In this document: piece after piece, positions 26,232-34,810 of the stretch
Layout: each line of letters starts with the position of its first letter
Position numbering within the stretch: position 1 is the stretch's first letter
Assembly (NCBI RefSeq): GCF_947497695.1
Contig: NZ_CANMHM010000007.1
Location: 85,723-149,722, forward strand
DNA from: an uncultured Polaribacter sp.
GTDB lineage: Bacteria > Bacteroidota > Bacteroidia > Flavobacteriales > Flavobacteriaceae
Direction of reading: 5' to 3'
Length of the DNA stretch: 64,000 nucleotides
Notes under the pieces: model-generated
Database searches by the model: none
What the model saw: only the letters and a program-made list of their open reading frames with translations
Told to the model about the DNA's origin: nothing
Position numbers and translations under genes: made by a program

Positions 26232-26536
26232 ATGATGTGTAATTTAGCCTCTTTATTAAATCTAATATTTAGTAAAGTGGCTTAAATTATTGTATACGAT
26301 CACTAACCTTCTAATCGTATATTTGTATTTTATTTAATAAAGAAGTTCTGAAAATGCTTTATTTATTGAAATGATACCTTTACAATAAATTTTAAAGTGA
26401 ATCTTTAGAATTTTCTTAACAAAAAAGCTTCTTTTTTTCTTCATCTTTGTTGTAATCAAAATCTCGATGATTTTGAAATTATTATAAATCGTAAAATAAT
26501 TATTTTATAATTAAATGAATGGTTTAATTTTATAGA
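26232..26536. other. 305-bp spacer with hairpin and -7-like box before the MBL-fold gene
   Basis: I see no ORF here. The left end is a long hairpin (26241-26288). At 26318-26325 the sequence TATATTTG matches the -7 consensus about 210 bp before the next gene, without a properly spaced TTG. At 26492-26507 lies a perfect 16-bp AT palindrome TAAAATAATTATTTTA. A long 5' leader or a small RNA cannot be excluded. Confidence 0.4.
26241..26288 (+). terminator. Long hairpin after the 68-residue ORF
   Basis: AATTTAGCC-t-CTTTA-t-TAAAT pairs with ATTTA-g-TAAAG-t-GGCTTAAATT in a stem of about 20 bp with symmetrical mismatches. No strong T run follows on the plus strand, so it may be a stabilising or weak termination structure rather than a classic terminator. 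Confidence 0.5.
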
Positions 26537-27382
26537 ATGAAGATATATCCCATAGAAACAGGAAATTTTAAATTAGATGGAGGAGCAATGTTTGGCGTTG
26601 TTCCTAAAACTATTTGGCAAAAAACAAATCCTGCAGATCAAAATAATATGATTGATATGAGCATGAGATCTATGCTTATTGAAGATGGCAATCGTTTAAT
26701 TTTGGTTGATACTGGTTTAGGAGCAAAACAATCCAACAAATTTTATAGTTATTATTATCTTTTTGGAGATTTCTCTTTAGATACTTCTTTAGCAAAATAT
26801 GGTTTTCAGAGAGATGATATTACCGATGTTTTTTTAACACATTTGCATTTTGATCATTGTGGAGGTGCTATAGAGTGGAATGCAGATAAAACTTTTTTAC
26901 AACCTGCTTTTAAAAACGCGAAATTTTGGTCTAATGATAAGCATTGGCAATGGGCAACTGAACCAAATCCAAGAGAAAAAGCATCATTTTTAAAGGAAAA
27001 TATTGATCCTATTAAAGAAAGCGGACAGTTAAATTTTATACACAGTAATTATAAAGAACAAGTTGGTTTTGATGTGCTTTTTATGGATGGTCATACAGAA
27101 AAGCAGATGTTACCCATGTTAACTTATCAAGGAAAAACAATTGTTTTTATGGCAGATTTATTACCCACTGTTGGTCATATTCCTCTGCCTTATGTGATGG
27201 GTTATGATACAAGACCATTATTAACTATCAAAGAAAAAGCAGCCTTTTTAAACCAAGCTGCAGATAAAGAATACTATCTTTTTTTAGAACATGATGCACA
27301 CAATGAACTTTGTACTGTGAAACATACAGAAAAAGGAGTTCGATTAAAAAATACACATCAATTTTTAGACATATTTAATTAA
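26537..27382 (+). CDS. MBL-fold metallo-hydrolase
   Basis: This 281-residue protein has the metallo-beta-lactamase motif HLHFDH, with H102, H104, D106 and H107. Further likely ligands lie in FMDGHTEKQM, FMADLLP and FLEHDAHN near the C-terminus. It has no signal peptide. The overall plan resembles AHL-lactonase/quorum-quenching-type members, but the family hydrolyses many substrates, so the activity is open. It is 13 bp upstream of the S8 peptidase gene and probably cotranscribed with it. Confidence 0.88.
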   Translation: MKIYPIETGNFKLDGGAMFGVVPKTIWQKTNPADQNNMIDMSMRSMLIEDGNRLILVDTGLGAKQSNKFYSYYYLFGDFSLDTSLAKYGFQRDDITDVFLTHLHFDHCGGAIEWNADKTFLQPAFKNAKFWSNDKHWQWATEPNPREKASFLKENIDPIKESGQLNFIHSNYKEQVGFDVLFMDGHTEKQMLPMLTYQGKTIVFMADLLPTVGHIPLPYVMGYDTRPLLTIKEKAAFLNQAADKEYYLFLEHDAHNELCTVKHTEKGVRLKNTHQFLDIFN

Positions 27383-27395
27383 GAAATCATAAAGA

Positions 27396-29033
27396 ATGAA
27401 AATTTTAAAACCAATTTTATACACCGCTTTTACAAGTCTTATTTTAACAAGTTGTAAGTCAGTTTCTAAACTACCAGTTCCTCAAGGTTCAGAAAATGTA
27501 ATTAATGTAACTGCTAAAAAAGGCGTTTTGTCTGAAGCAGAAATGAACAAATGGAGTCATGCTGATTTAGAAACAGATTCAATTCCAGGAATGAGTATTG
27601 AAAAAGCATATCAGTTTATAGCAGACAAAAAAGGAGTAGAAATAATTGTAGGTGTAGTAGATTCTGGTACAGATTTAACACATGAAGATTTAAAAGAAGT
27701 TGCATGGGTTAATGAAAAGGAAATTGTTAATAATGGAATTGATGATGATAAAAACGGATATGTTGATGATATCAATGGTTGGAACTTTTTAGGAAGTACA
27801 TATAAAGAACATTTAGAATATCAAAGAATCATCATAGATCCATCGATTACAAATGAAGAAGAAGCAAAAGAAGCAAAGGCTTTTTATGATGAAAAAGTTG
27901 CGGGTGCAAAACAAAGCAAGTTAAGATTTGAACAAATGTTACAGGGAGTAACCAATGCAGATGCTGTTATTTCTAAGTACCTAAATAAAAAAGATTATAC
28001 AAAAGAAGAAGCTTTAGCAATTGAAACAGAAGATGCTGATTTACAACAAGGTATTGCTATTGCAGAGCAAATGTATAGCTTTGGTTTGCCTTCTTTAAGT
28101 GATGCAATAAAAGAATTGACAAAATTGGTTACAGATGCAGCTAATTTGTTGAATGGAGATGCCTTAAAACAAGATTATAGAAGTGTTGTTGGAGATGACC
28201 CTAATACCATGGAAATGAAATTTTACGGAGATAATAAAAGTGGGCATTCCATAAAAGATGAAGCTCATGGAACCCATGTTTCTGGTATTATTGCAGCTGT
28301 TAGAAACAATCAAATAGGCATGAATGGCGTTGCAAATAACGTAAAAATTATGGCTGTAAGAGCTGTGCCTGATGGAGATGAATATGACAAAGATATTGCC
28401 TTAGGAATTCGTTATGCTGTAGATAATGGTGCAAAAGTAATTAATACTAGTTTTGGTAAAGGTTATTCACCTAAAAAAGAATGGGTATATGATGCTATAA
28501 AATATGCAGCTGATAAAGATGTTTTAATTGTAAATGCTGCTGGTAACTCTAGTGACAATATAGATGTTGAAAAAACATATCCAAATGATTCGCCAGATTT
28601 AATAACAGAAATTTCTGATAATTTTATTACTATTGGAGCAATGAGTTTAAACTACAATAAAGAATTATTGGCATCTTTTTCTAATTATGGTAAAATAAAT
28701 GTCGATGTTTTTGCTCCTGGAGTAGATATATATTCTACCACACCAGAAAATGAATATAAAAAATTTAGTGGTACCTCTATGGCTGCACCTTCTACAGCTG
28801 GTGTTGCTGCTTTGGTTCGTTCTTATTATCCTAAATTATCTGCAAGTCAAGTAAAACATATTTTAATGAACTCTGGTGTTAAAATAAATTTTGATGTTAT
28901 TAAGCCAGGTTCAAAATCTAGAGAAAACCCTGAGGGAGAATTGGTTCCTTTCGCAGATTTATCTGTTTCTGGTAGAGTTGTAAATGCTTACAATGCTCTT
29001 AAAATGGCAGACAAAATTGTAAATAGAAAATAA
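27396..29033 (+). CDS. S8-family serine peptidase lipoprotein (subtilase)
   Basis: This 545-residue protein begins with a lipoprotein signal (LILTSC, C20). The subtilisin triad is D89 (GVVDSGTDL), H291 (AHGTHVSGI) and S461 (SGTSMAAP). The Asp-His spacing of about 200 residues is far longer than usual because of a charged, helical insert near residues 130-270 (EEAKEAKAFYDEKVAGAK, KKDYTKEEALAIETEDADLQ). It is likely anchored in the envelope and may act on periplasmic or surface proteins. It is followed by a terminator and then the M1 peptidase lipoprotein. Confidence 0.93.
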   Translation: MKILKPILYTAFTSLILTSCKSVSKLPVPQGSENVINVTAKKGVLSEAEMNKWSHADLETDSIPGMSIEKAYQFIADKKGVEIIVGVVDSGTDLTHEDLKEVAWVNEKEIVNNGIDDDKNGYVDDINGWNFLGSTYKEHLEYQRIIIDPSITNEEEAKEAKAFYDEKVAGAKQSKLRFEQMLQGVTNADAVISKYLNKKDYTKEEALAIETEDADLQQGIAIAEQMYSFGLPSLSDAIKELTKLVTDAANLLNGDALKQDYRSVVGDDPNTMEMKFYGDNKSGHSIKDEAHGTHVSGIIAAVRNNQIGMNGVANNVKIMAVRAVPDGDEYDKDIALGIRYAVDNGAKVINTSFGKGYSPKKEWVYDAIKYAADKDVLIVNAAGNSSDNIDVEKTYPNDSPDLITEISDNFITIGAMSLNYNKELLASFSNYGKINVDVFAPGVDIYSTTPENEYKKFSGTSMAAPSTAGVAALVRSYYPKLSASQVKHILMNSGVKINFDVIKPGSKSRENPEGELVPFADLSVSGRVVNAYNALKMADKIVNRK

Positions 29034-29052
29034 TATTTTTATATTTTTTGAT

Positions 29053-29083
29053 AAAAACAGCATTTTTAAAATGCTGTTTTTTA
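29053..29083 (+). terminator. Intrinsic terminator after the S8 peptidase gene
   Basis: AAAACAGCATTTT and AAAATGCTGTTTT form a perfect stem with a one- to three-base loop, followed by a T-rich run. Confidence 0.9.
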
Positions 29084-29111
29084 TTTTTATACCAAACTTG
29101 ATTATTACAGT

Positions 29112-30947
29112 ATGAGGAAACTTTACTTTTTAGGACTGTCGCTTATTATATTAACTTCCTGTAAAGTTATAGAAAATACAGTTTCTGTAGCTAAAGATGC
29201 ATATTGGCAACAACATGTAGATTATACGATGGATATTGATGTTGATGTAAAAAATTATCAATATAAAGGAAAACAAACTCTAATTTATACCAATAATTCT
29301 CCTGATGATTTAGATAAAGTTTTTTATCATTTATACTTTAATGCCTTCCAACCAGGTTCTCAAATGGATGTTCGTTCTTTAAATATTAAAGATCCAAGTA
29401 AAAAAATTGGAGATAGAATTAGCAAATTAAAACCAGATGAAATAGGGTATATTATTGTAAATTCTCTAAAACAAAATGGTGTAAAAGTTTGTTACGAAAC
29501 AGTTGGTACTATTTTAGAGGTAGCTTTAAATCAACCTATAAAATCTGGAGAATCTGTAACTTTAGAAATGGATTTTGATGCTCAAATTCCTGTCCAAATT
29601 CGTCGTTCTGGAAGAAACAATAAAGAAGGAGTAGCATTATCAATGGCACAATGGTATCCTAAATTGGCAGAATATGATTTTCAAGGATGGCATACTCCTC
29701 CTTACATTGCAAGAGAATTTCATGGAGTTTGGGGTAATTTTGATGTAACCATTCATATTGATAAAAAGTATACTGTTGGAGGAACAGGATATTTACAAAA
29801 CCCACAAGAAATTGGGCATGGGTATCAAGATCATTCAAAAGAGTTGAATTTGCCAAAAGGGGATAAATTATCCTGGCATTTTAAAGCACCAAATGTGCAT
29901 GATTTTACCTGGGCAGCAGATCCAGAATACATTCATGATATTTTAAAGACAGAAAACGGAATTGATTTACATTTTTTATATAAGAACAATCTTGAAGAAA
30001 AATATTTAAAAAACTGGAAGGATTTACAGCCAAAAACGGCCGAATTAATGACGTATTTTAGTGAAAATATTGGTCAATATCCATACAAACAATATTCTGT
30101 AATTCAAGGTGGTGATGGAGGAATGGAATATGCAATGGCAACTTTAATTACAGGACAAAGAAAATTTGAAAGTCTTTTTGGAGTTACATCACATGAACTA
30201 GCACATACTTGGTTTCAGTTTTTATTAGCATCAAACGAAAGTTTGCATCCTTGGATGGATGAAGGTTTTACTTGTTATATTTCTAACAGAGCAGTCAATG
30301 AAATTTTAAAAGAAGAAAAAGAGAATCCACATGCTGATTCTTATAACAGTTATAGAAAAATTGTAAATTATGGCTATGAAGAGTCTTTAGCAACACATGC
30401 TGATCGATATCATACTAATTGGGCTTATGGAACAGCAAGTTACTCTAAAGGAAATATTTTTCTAAGTCAATTAGAGTACATAATTGGTGCAGAAAATGTA
30501 GCAAAAGGATTGAAGAAATACTTTACAGATTTTAGTTTTAAGCACCCAACACCTAATGCTATAAAACGAACGATGGAAAAGGTTTCTGGCATTCATTTAG
30601 GTTGGTATTTAAATGAGTGGACACAAACAACACATGCTATAGATTATGCAGTAAAATCTGTTGACGGACAAAAAATTACTTTAGAAAGAATTGGTAAAAT
30701 GCCAATGCCAATTGATGTTTCTGTTGTTTTTGTTGATGGAAGCAAAGAAGATTTTAATATTGCCTTAGAAATGATGCGTGGTAGTAAATTAACTACAGCA
30801 ACTGTATTAAAAGATTGGGGTTGGGCAAACACTACCTATTCTTTTGAAGTTTCTAAGCCAATAAAGTCTGTAACGATTGATAAAAGTGGCTTAATGGCAG
30901 ACATCAATTTAGATAACAACTTTTTTGGAGAGAAAAACAAACTTTAA
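29112..30947 (+). CDS. M1-family metallopeptidase lipoprotein
   Basis: This 611-residue protein starts with a lipoprotein signal (LIILTSCKVIEN). The gluzincin motif HELAH is at residues 361-365, with the third zinc ligand E384 in MDEGF, exactly the HEXXH-x18-E spacing. The exopeptidase motif reads GGMEYAMATLI instead of GAMEN, with the glutamate kept. It is probably an envelope aminopeptidase. Its stop codon TAA overlaps the lost start codon (ATA) of the downstream HupE/UreJ pseudogene, so the two were once coupled. Confidence 0.93.
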   Translation: MRKLYFLGLSLIILTSCKVIENTVSVAKDAYWQQHVDYTMDIDVDVKNYQYKGKQTLIYTNNSPDDLDKVFYHLYFNAFQPGSQMDVRSLNIKDPSKKIGDRISKLKPDEIGYIIVNSLKQNGVKVCYETVGTILEVALNQPIKSGESVTLEMDFDAQIPVQIRRSGRNNKEGVALSMAQWYPKLAEYDFQGWHTPPYIAREFHGVWGNFDVTIHIDKKYTVGGTGYLQNPQEIGHGYQDHSKELNLPKGDKLSWHFKAPNVHDFTWAADPEYIHDILKTENGIDLHFLYKNNLEEKYLKNWKDLQPKTAELMTYFSENIGQYPYKQYSVIQGGDGGMEYAMATLITGQRKFESLFGVTSHELAHTWFQFLLASNESLHPWMDEGFTCYISNRAVNEILKEEKENPHADSYNSYRKIVNYGYEESLATHADRYHTNWAYGTASYSKGNIFLSQLEYIIGAENVAKGLKKYFTDFSFKHPTPNAIKRTMEKVSGIHLGWYLNEWTQTTHAIDYAVKSVDGQKITLERIGKMPMPIDVSVVFVDGSKEDFNIALEMMRGSKLTTATVLKDWGWANTTYSFEVSKPIKSVTIDKSGLMADINLDNNFFGEKNKL

Positions 30948-31534
30948 TACTCACTTTTAATTCGCTAGTTACTTTTTTTAAAATTGGTGTAAAACACGTT
31001 TTAAAGTTTTCTTATTTAAGTTACATATTATTTCTAATTCTTGCAGTAATCATTTTTAGTTTTAAACAATGGAAAAAGTTGCTTTGGTTGCTTTTTACTA
31101 TTATTATAAGTTATTTAATAGCAATGATTTTAGCTGTTTATGGCAATGTTTTTACAAAGTTAGAAATTATTAAATTTTTAATTATACTCACTATTTTTTC
31201 TTTAGCTATTTGTATTTTAATTGCAAGTATTGATTCTTTTAAAAATACAGATAAGTATGTTTTTTTACATGTAGCTCTGTTTGCTTTTTTAAATGGATTA
31301 GGTTCTTCTGGCGATTTATTGTTAAAGTTAGATAGAAATTAAAGTGAAATATTTCCTATAATAGAAGTCGTTTTTGGGACAGGAATGTCTGTATTGATAG
31401 AAATTTTAGCATTGGTAACTGTATTTTCTTTGATTAGACAAATTCCTAAATTAGGCAAGAGGAAAAGTGCATTAATTTGCTCGATAATTATTATTGGAAT
31501 CTTATTGCCAAAAATAATAGGGGAAATTTTTTAA
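30947..31534 (+). pseudogene. Decayed HupE/UreJ-family membrane protein gene
   Basis: One reading frame of 196 codons runs from 30947 to the stop at 31532-31534. It is broken only by an in-frame TAA at 31340-31342, and its first codon is ATA where TAATG coupling to the M1 gene would be expected. The frame reads like flavobacterial HupE/UreJ proteins of about 195 residues: KIGVKHVLKFSYLSYILFL, FSFKQWKKLLWLLF, HVALFAFLNGLGSSGD, then after the stop SEIFPIIEVVFGTGMSVLIE. The usual histidines (YDHILF, GHTLSL, LIHGLGF) are all gone. An 87-codon piece starting at TTG 31079 could still be translated, but I doubt it is functional. Confidence 0.75.
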
Positions 31535-31548
31535 TTAAAAATTGCTGT

Positions 31549-32214
31549 TTAATTGATTAAATCTTCAATTTTATCATTTGGTATAAAACCTTTTAGCATT
31601 AAAAGAACGCCACAAACAATTAAAATAATGCCCATGATTCTTTTTAGGCGATAAATAACTAAGGGTGTTAATTTGTTTTTTAATTGTTTTGCTAAAAGTA
31701 TTTTACACAAATCTGTAAGAGCATACCCTAAAATTATGGTTGAAAAATACCAAAATATAGCTTTTTGATCCATTTTTAAAGTTGGGCCAATTACTAAAAC
31801 AGTACCTAACCAAAAAGCTAAAACACCAACGTTTATAAAGTTTAAGAAATAACCTTTAACAAATAGTTTTAGATAGTTGTTTTTTATAGGGACTTCTAGA
31901 GTTTTTGTGTCTTCTAAAGCTTCTTTTTTATTTTGCCTATCAAAATATGTAATTAAGCCGTAAATAATAAGAACCAAACCACCAATAAAAAACAAACGAG
32001 GATCGTCTTTAATTTGTTCTAACAAAGATCTACTTCCATAATATGCAATTAAAATAAAAGAAATATCGCCTAAAATGACACCAACATCAAATGCAATTGC
32101 TGCTCTTGCCCCTTTTAAAATACTGATTTGAATAAGCATAAAAAAGACAGGGCCAATCATAAAAGCCATAAAAAAACCAATTAAAAAAGCATTTTTAAAG
32201 TCGTAAATATCCAT
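31549..32214 (-). CDS. LysE-family amino-acid exporter
   Basis: The 221-residue protein has about six hydrophobic segments. It begins MDIYDFKNAFLIGFFMAFMIGPVF, with the LysE/RhtB-type GPVF motif, GARAAIAFDVGVILGD and a cytoplasmic loop around residues 90-110. Members export amino acids or derivatives; the substrate is not readable. It is convergent with the HupE pseudogene (14-bp gap) and is preceded by a 547-bp repeat-rich spacer. No terminator is obvious between the two converging genes. Confidence 0.87.
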   Translation of the reverse strand: MDIYDFKNAFLIGFFMAFMIGPVFFMLIQISILKGARAAIAFDVGVILGDISFILIAYYGSRSLLEQIKDDPRLFFIGGLVLIIYGLITYFDRQNKKEALEDTKTLEVPIKNNYLKLFVKGYFLNFINVGVLAFWLGTVLVIGPTLKMDQKAIFWYFSTIILGYALTDLCKILLAKQLKNKLTPLVIYRLKRIMGIILIVCGVLLMLKGFIPNDKIEDLIN

Positions 32215-32322
32215 AGTATAAAGGTAATTCTTTAATTACTATTTACCAATTACGAGTTTTGAAATTGTTTTGTTAGCAAAATGATTAAGAAAGAGTTAAT
32301 TCCCTTTCTTTTTTAATTCATT

Positions 32323-32349
32323 TTGTCATTCCTGTGCAGACAGGAATCC
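32323..32349 (+). repeat. Dispersed hairpin repeat, family A, copy 2
   Basis: TTGTCATTCCTGTGCAGACA continues to GGAATCC. Arms ATTCCTGT (32328-32335) and ACAGGAAT (32340-32347) have a GCAG loop. Relative to the copy at 14027 the closing C-G pair has become T-A. Confidence 0.8.
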
Positions 32350-32436
32350 ATCATTGATATTAGATTAAACGATTATCTTAATAATTTAAAAAATCATTTA
32401 TAGGTTAGATATTGTGTTTTGAGAAAGTTCGTTTAG

Positions 32437-32460
32437 ATTCATGCCTTCGCAGGAATGACA
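32437..32460 (-). repeat. Dispersed hairpin repeat, family A, copy 3 (inverted)
   Basis: On the minus strand it reads TGTCATTCCTGCGAAGGCAT followed by GAAT, the same as the copy at 14024 except for one arm mismatch (GCATGAAT for GCAGGAAT). Confidence 0.75.
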
Positions 32461-32487
32461 GAATATAAAATATTATTTTAAGTATGT

Positions 32488-32578
32488 TTGTCATTTCGAT
32501 TTTAGGAGAAATCGCATAAAGAAGCTCAAGCTTTTGTGATTACTGTTATGTGACTTCTCTCTGCGTTCGAAGTGACAA
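32488..32578. repeat. 91-bp inverted-repeat element (TTGTCATTTCGA...TCGAAGTGACAA)
   Basis: The left arm begins TTGTCATTTCGAT and includes GGAGAAATCGCATA. The right arm, reverse complemented, begins TTGTCACTTCGAA and includes GAGAAGTCACATA. The arms are about 31 bp and roughly 75% identical. A single arm is found at 9854-9885. It resembles the common flavobacterial GTCATTTCGA repeat. Confidence 0.7.
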
Positions 32579-32617
32579 TTGCTGTGGTTTTTTCCTAATA
32601 TTTATGATTAACCAAAC

Positions 32618-32682
32618 TTGCGTTAGGGATTGCAGCGACATCCTTTTTGCTTTTTCTGCAAAAAGATATAGCGGAAAGCCCG
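32618..32682 (-). repeat. Dispersed palindromic element, family C, copy 2 (inverted)
   Basis: Read on the minus strand it is GGGCTTTCCGCTATATC, the hairpin CTTTTTGC...GCAAAAAG, then GGATGTCGCTGCAATCCC and TAACGCAAG. This copy is the best preserved at both flanks. Confidence 0.75.
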
Positions 32683-32713
32683 TTAAAACGCCCAAATAAA
32701 AGTAGTTTACCTA

Positions 32714-32732
32714 CAAGGTTTTGGAAACCTTG
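32714..32732. repeat. Hairpin CAAGGTTT-tgg-AAACCTTG
   Basis: This is a perfect 8-bp stem with a 3-base loop, lying 29 bp downstream of the minus-strand ferredoxin-reductase gene. It could help end that transcript, but no T run follows; it also resembles a dispersed flavobacterial repeat. Confidence 0.5.
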
Positions 32733-32761
32733 CAGGACAATTCAATAATTACACGTTTTTT

Positions 32762-33805
32762 CTAAACATCATCAAAATCGATAGAAATTTTAGAAGTTGT
32801 TGGGTAAGCCTGACAAGCTAAAACCAAACCTTCATCAATTTCATCATCTGTTAAAATAGAGTTTTTAACCATAATAGCCTTTCCTTCAGTAACTTTACAC
32901 ATGCAAGAGCTACAAACGCCACCTTGGCAAGAGTAAGGAGCGTCTAAATCTTTACGTAAACTTGCAGACAAAATATTGTCTGTTTGTTGCATGGTAAAAG
33001 TAGTTTCTTCATCGTCTAACAAAACAGTAATTTCGGTAAAGCCTTCTTTTATTTCAGAGACAGCTTGTTCATCTACAGAAACTGTAAATAATTCAAAATG
33101 AATATTTTCTTCTGCAAAACCACGTTCTTTTAAGGTTGCAGAAACTTCGTTAATCATTTCTTCTGGGCCACATAAATAAGCACTATCAAAAGTAGTGTCT
33201 TTATAATTATTGAGGTAAAAATTGGTATGTGCTTGGTCTATTCTACCAAATAAAGTGTCTTCTTGTTGTTCTCTACTAAAAATATAATGTAGGTTAAATC
33301 TGGTAGGATTTGCTTCTTTTAAAGCATCTAATTCGTTTTTAAAAATAGTATCTACAGCTGTTTTGTTACCATAAATTAGAGTAAAAGTTGCAGAAGATTC
33401 GTTTTTTAAAACATCTTTAATCATAGATAAAACAGGTGTAATACCAGATCCAGCAGCAAACCCAATGTAATTTTTATTAGGTTTAGGTTCTAATAAAAAG
33501 TTGCCTTCTGGTTCTGCAATTTCTATAAAATTACCTTCTTTTAACTCGGAAGTTGCGTAGGTAGAAAAAGTACCGTTTTCTACAGCTTTAACAGCTACTT
33601 TTAAGTGATTATCAGTAGGAGAGGAACAAATAGAGTAGGCTCTTCTAACCTCTTTACCATTAATTGTTTTTTTTAAGGTTAAATATTGACCTGCATGAAA
33701 AGCAAATTTTGCTTTTAAATTACCGGGTATTTTAAACACAAGAGAAACCGCATTTGCGGTTTCTCTAATTACTTCTTGTATGTTTACTTTATGAAATGTT
33801 GCCAT
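32762..33805 (-). CDS. Ferredoxin-NADP reductase-like oxidoreductase with C-terminal 2Fe-2S domain (PaaE type)
   Basis: The 347-residue protein has three parts. The FAD-binding domain has RRAYSICSSP and GNFLLEP, the NAD(P) domain has GFAAGSGITPVLSMIK and YLCGPEEMI, and the plant-type ferredoxin domain has SCQGGVCSSCMC and a last Cys in LACQAYP. The order is that of PaaE, the reductase of phenylacetyl-CoA epoxidase. The other paa genes are not adjacent, so another partner oxygenase or desaturase is equally likely. It follows asd by 15 bp on the same strand and is probably cotranscribed. Confidence 0.88.
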   Translation of the reverse strand: MATFHKVNIQEVIRETANAVSLVFKIPGNLKAKFAFHAGQYLTLKKTINGKEVRRAYSICSSPTDNHLKVAVKAVENGTFSTYATSELKEGNFIEIAEPEGNFLLEPKPNKNYIGFAAGSGITPVLSMIKDVLKNESSATFTLIYGNKTAVDTIFKNELDALKEANPTRFNLHYIFSREQQEDTLFGRIDQAHTNFYLNNYKDTTFDSAYLCGPEEMINEVSATLKERGFAEENIHFELFTVSVDEQAVSEIKEGFTEITVLLDDEETTFTMQQTDNILSASLRKDLDAPYSCQGGVCSSCMCKVTEGKAIMVKNSILTDDEIDEGLVLACQAYPTTSKISIDFDDV

Positions 33806-33820
33806 TAAAATTGTTTATTT

Positions 33821-34810
33821 TTATACCAAATTATTTGCAATTAAATATTCGGCTATTTGAACTGTGTTTGTAGCTGCACCTTTACGTAGGTTGTCTGCAA
33901 CAATCCACAAATTTAAGGTATTTTCTTGAGATTCATCTCTTCTAATACGTCCAACAAATACTTCATCTTTATCATGGGCATTAATTGGCATTGGATATAC
34001 GTTATTTGCCAAGTCATCTTCTACAATTACACCAGGAGTTGCTTCTAAAATAGCACGAACTTCTGCCAAATCAAAATCGTTTTCAAATTGAACATTTACA
34101 GCTTCAGAATGACCTCCAGCAGTAGGAATTCTAACAGCAGTTGCTGTTACAGAAAAAGAATCGTCTCTTAAAATTTTCTTTGGTTCTTTTACTAATTTCA
34201 TTTCCTCTTTGGTGTAGCCATTTTCTAAGAAAACATCACAATGAGGCAAAGCATTTCTACCAATTTTATGCGGATATACCATTTCGCCTTCAATACCAGC
34301 TTCTTCATTATCTAATTGTTGTACAGCTTTTACACCTGTACCAGAAACAGATTGATAGGTAGAAATTACCACACGTTTCATTTTATATTTTAAATGCAAC
34401 GGAGATAAAGCAGCTACTAACTGTATTGTAGAACAGTTTGGGTTTGCAATAATTTTATCCTCTTTTGTTAAAACATCTCCATTAATTTCTGGCACAACCA
34501 ATTTTTTAGTTGGATCCATTCTCCAGGCAGAAGAATTATCAATCACAGTTGTACCTACAGCTGCAAATTTAGGAGCCCATTCTAAAGAAGTATCTCCACC
34601 AGCAGAAAATAAAGCAACATCAGGTGCCATTTTTACAGCATCAGCCAAAGTTACTATGGTATAATCCTTTCCTTTATATGATAATTTTTTACCAGCAGAT
34701 CTTTCTGATGCTACAGGAATAAATTCCGTTATTGGTAAATTACGTTCTTCTAATACTTTTAACATTACTGTGCCTACCATTCCAGTTGCACCTACTACAG
34801 CTATTTTCAT
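33821..34810 (-). CDS. asd: Aspartate-semialdehyde dehydrogenase
   Basis: This 329-residue enzyme starts MKIAVVGATGMVGTVML, a Rossmann NADP-binding motif. The active-site Cys is C126 (NPNCSTIQL), and the acid/base His is H234 (IPTAGGHSEAV). It converts aspartyl phosphate to the semialdehyde for lysine/diaminopimelate, threonine and methionine synthesis. I start at the ATG at 34810; an ATG 30 bp upstream would add ten residues before the Rossmann fold that are not family-like. It is the first gene of an operon with the ferredoxin-reductase-like gene. Confidence 0.96.
   Translation of the reverse strand: MKIAVVGATGMVGTVMLKVLEERNLPITEFIPVASERSAGKKLSYKGKDYTIVTLADAVKMAPDVALFSAGGDTSLEWAPKFAAVGTTVIDNSSAWRMDPTKKLVVPEINGDVLTKEDKIIANPNCSTIQLVAALSPLHLKYKMKRVVISTYQSVSGTGVKAVQQLDNEEAGIEGEMVYPHKIGRNALPHCDVFLENGYTKEEMKLVKEPKKILRDDSFSVTATAVRIPTAGGHSEAVNVQFENDFDLAEVRAILEATPGVIVEDDLANNVYPMPINAHDKDEVFVGRIRRDESQENTLNLWIVADNLRKGAATNTVQIAEYLIANNLV

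Larger units (their letters stand above)
32215..32761. other. 547-bp gene-free spacer filled with dispersed repeats
   Basis: No coding sequence is credible. In order it contains a fragment like the repeat at 8991 (32249-32265), two family A hairpins (32323-32349 and, inverted, 32437-32460), a 91-bp inverted element (32488-32578), an inverted family C element (32618-32682) and a CAAGGTTT-tgg-AAACCTTG hairpin (32714-32732). It lies upstream of lysE and downstream of the ferredoxin-reductase gene, both on the minus strand. Confidence 0.75.

Noticed and set aside
31079..31342. Intact 87-residue membrane protein starting at TTG 31079
   Set aside because: The frame continues upstream to the M1 stop and downstream past the TAA with HupE/UreJ-like sequence on both sides, so it is better read as the middle of a pseudogene.
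32762..33805. Phenylacetate degradation (paa) locus
   Set aside because: Only a PaaE-like reductase is present; no paaABCD or other pathway genes lie nearby, and it is in an operon with asd.
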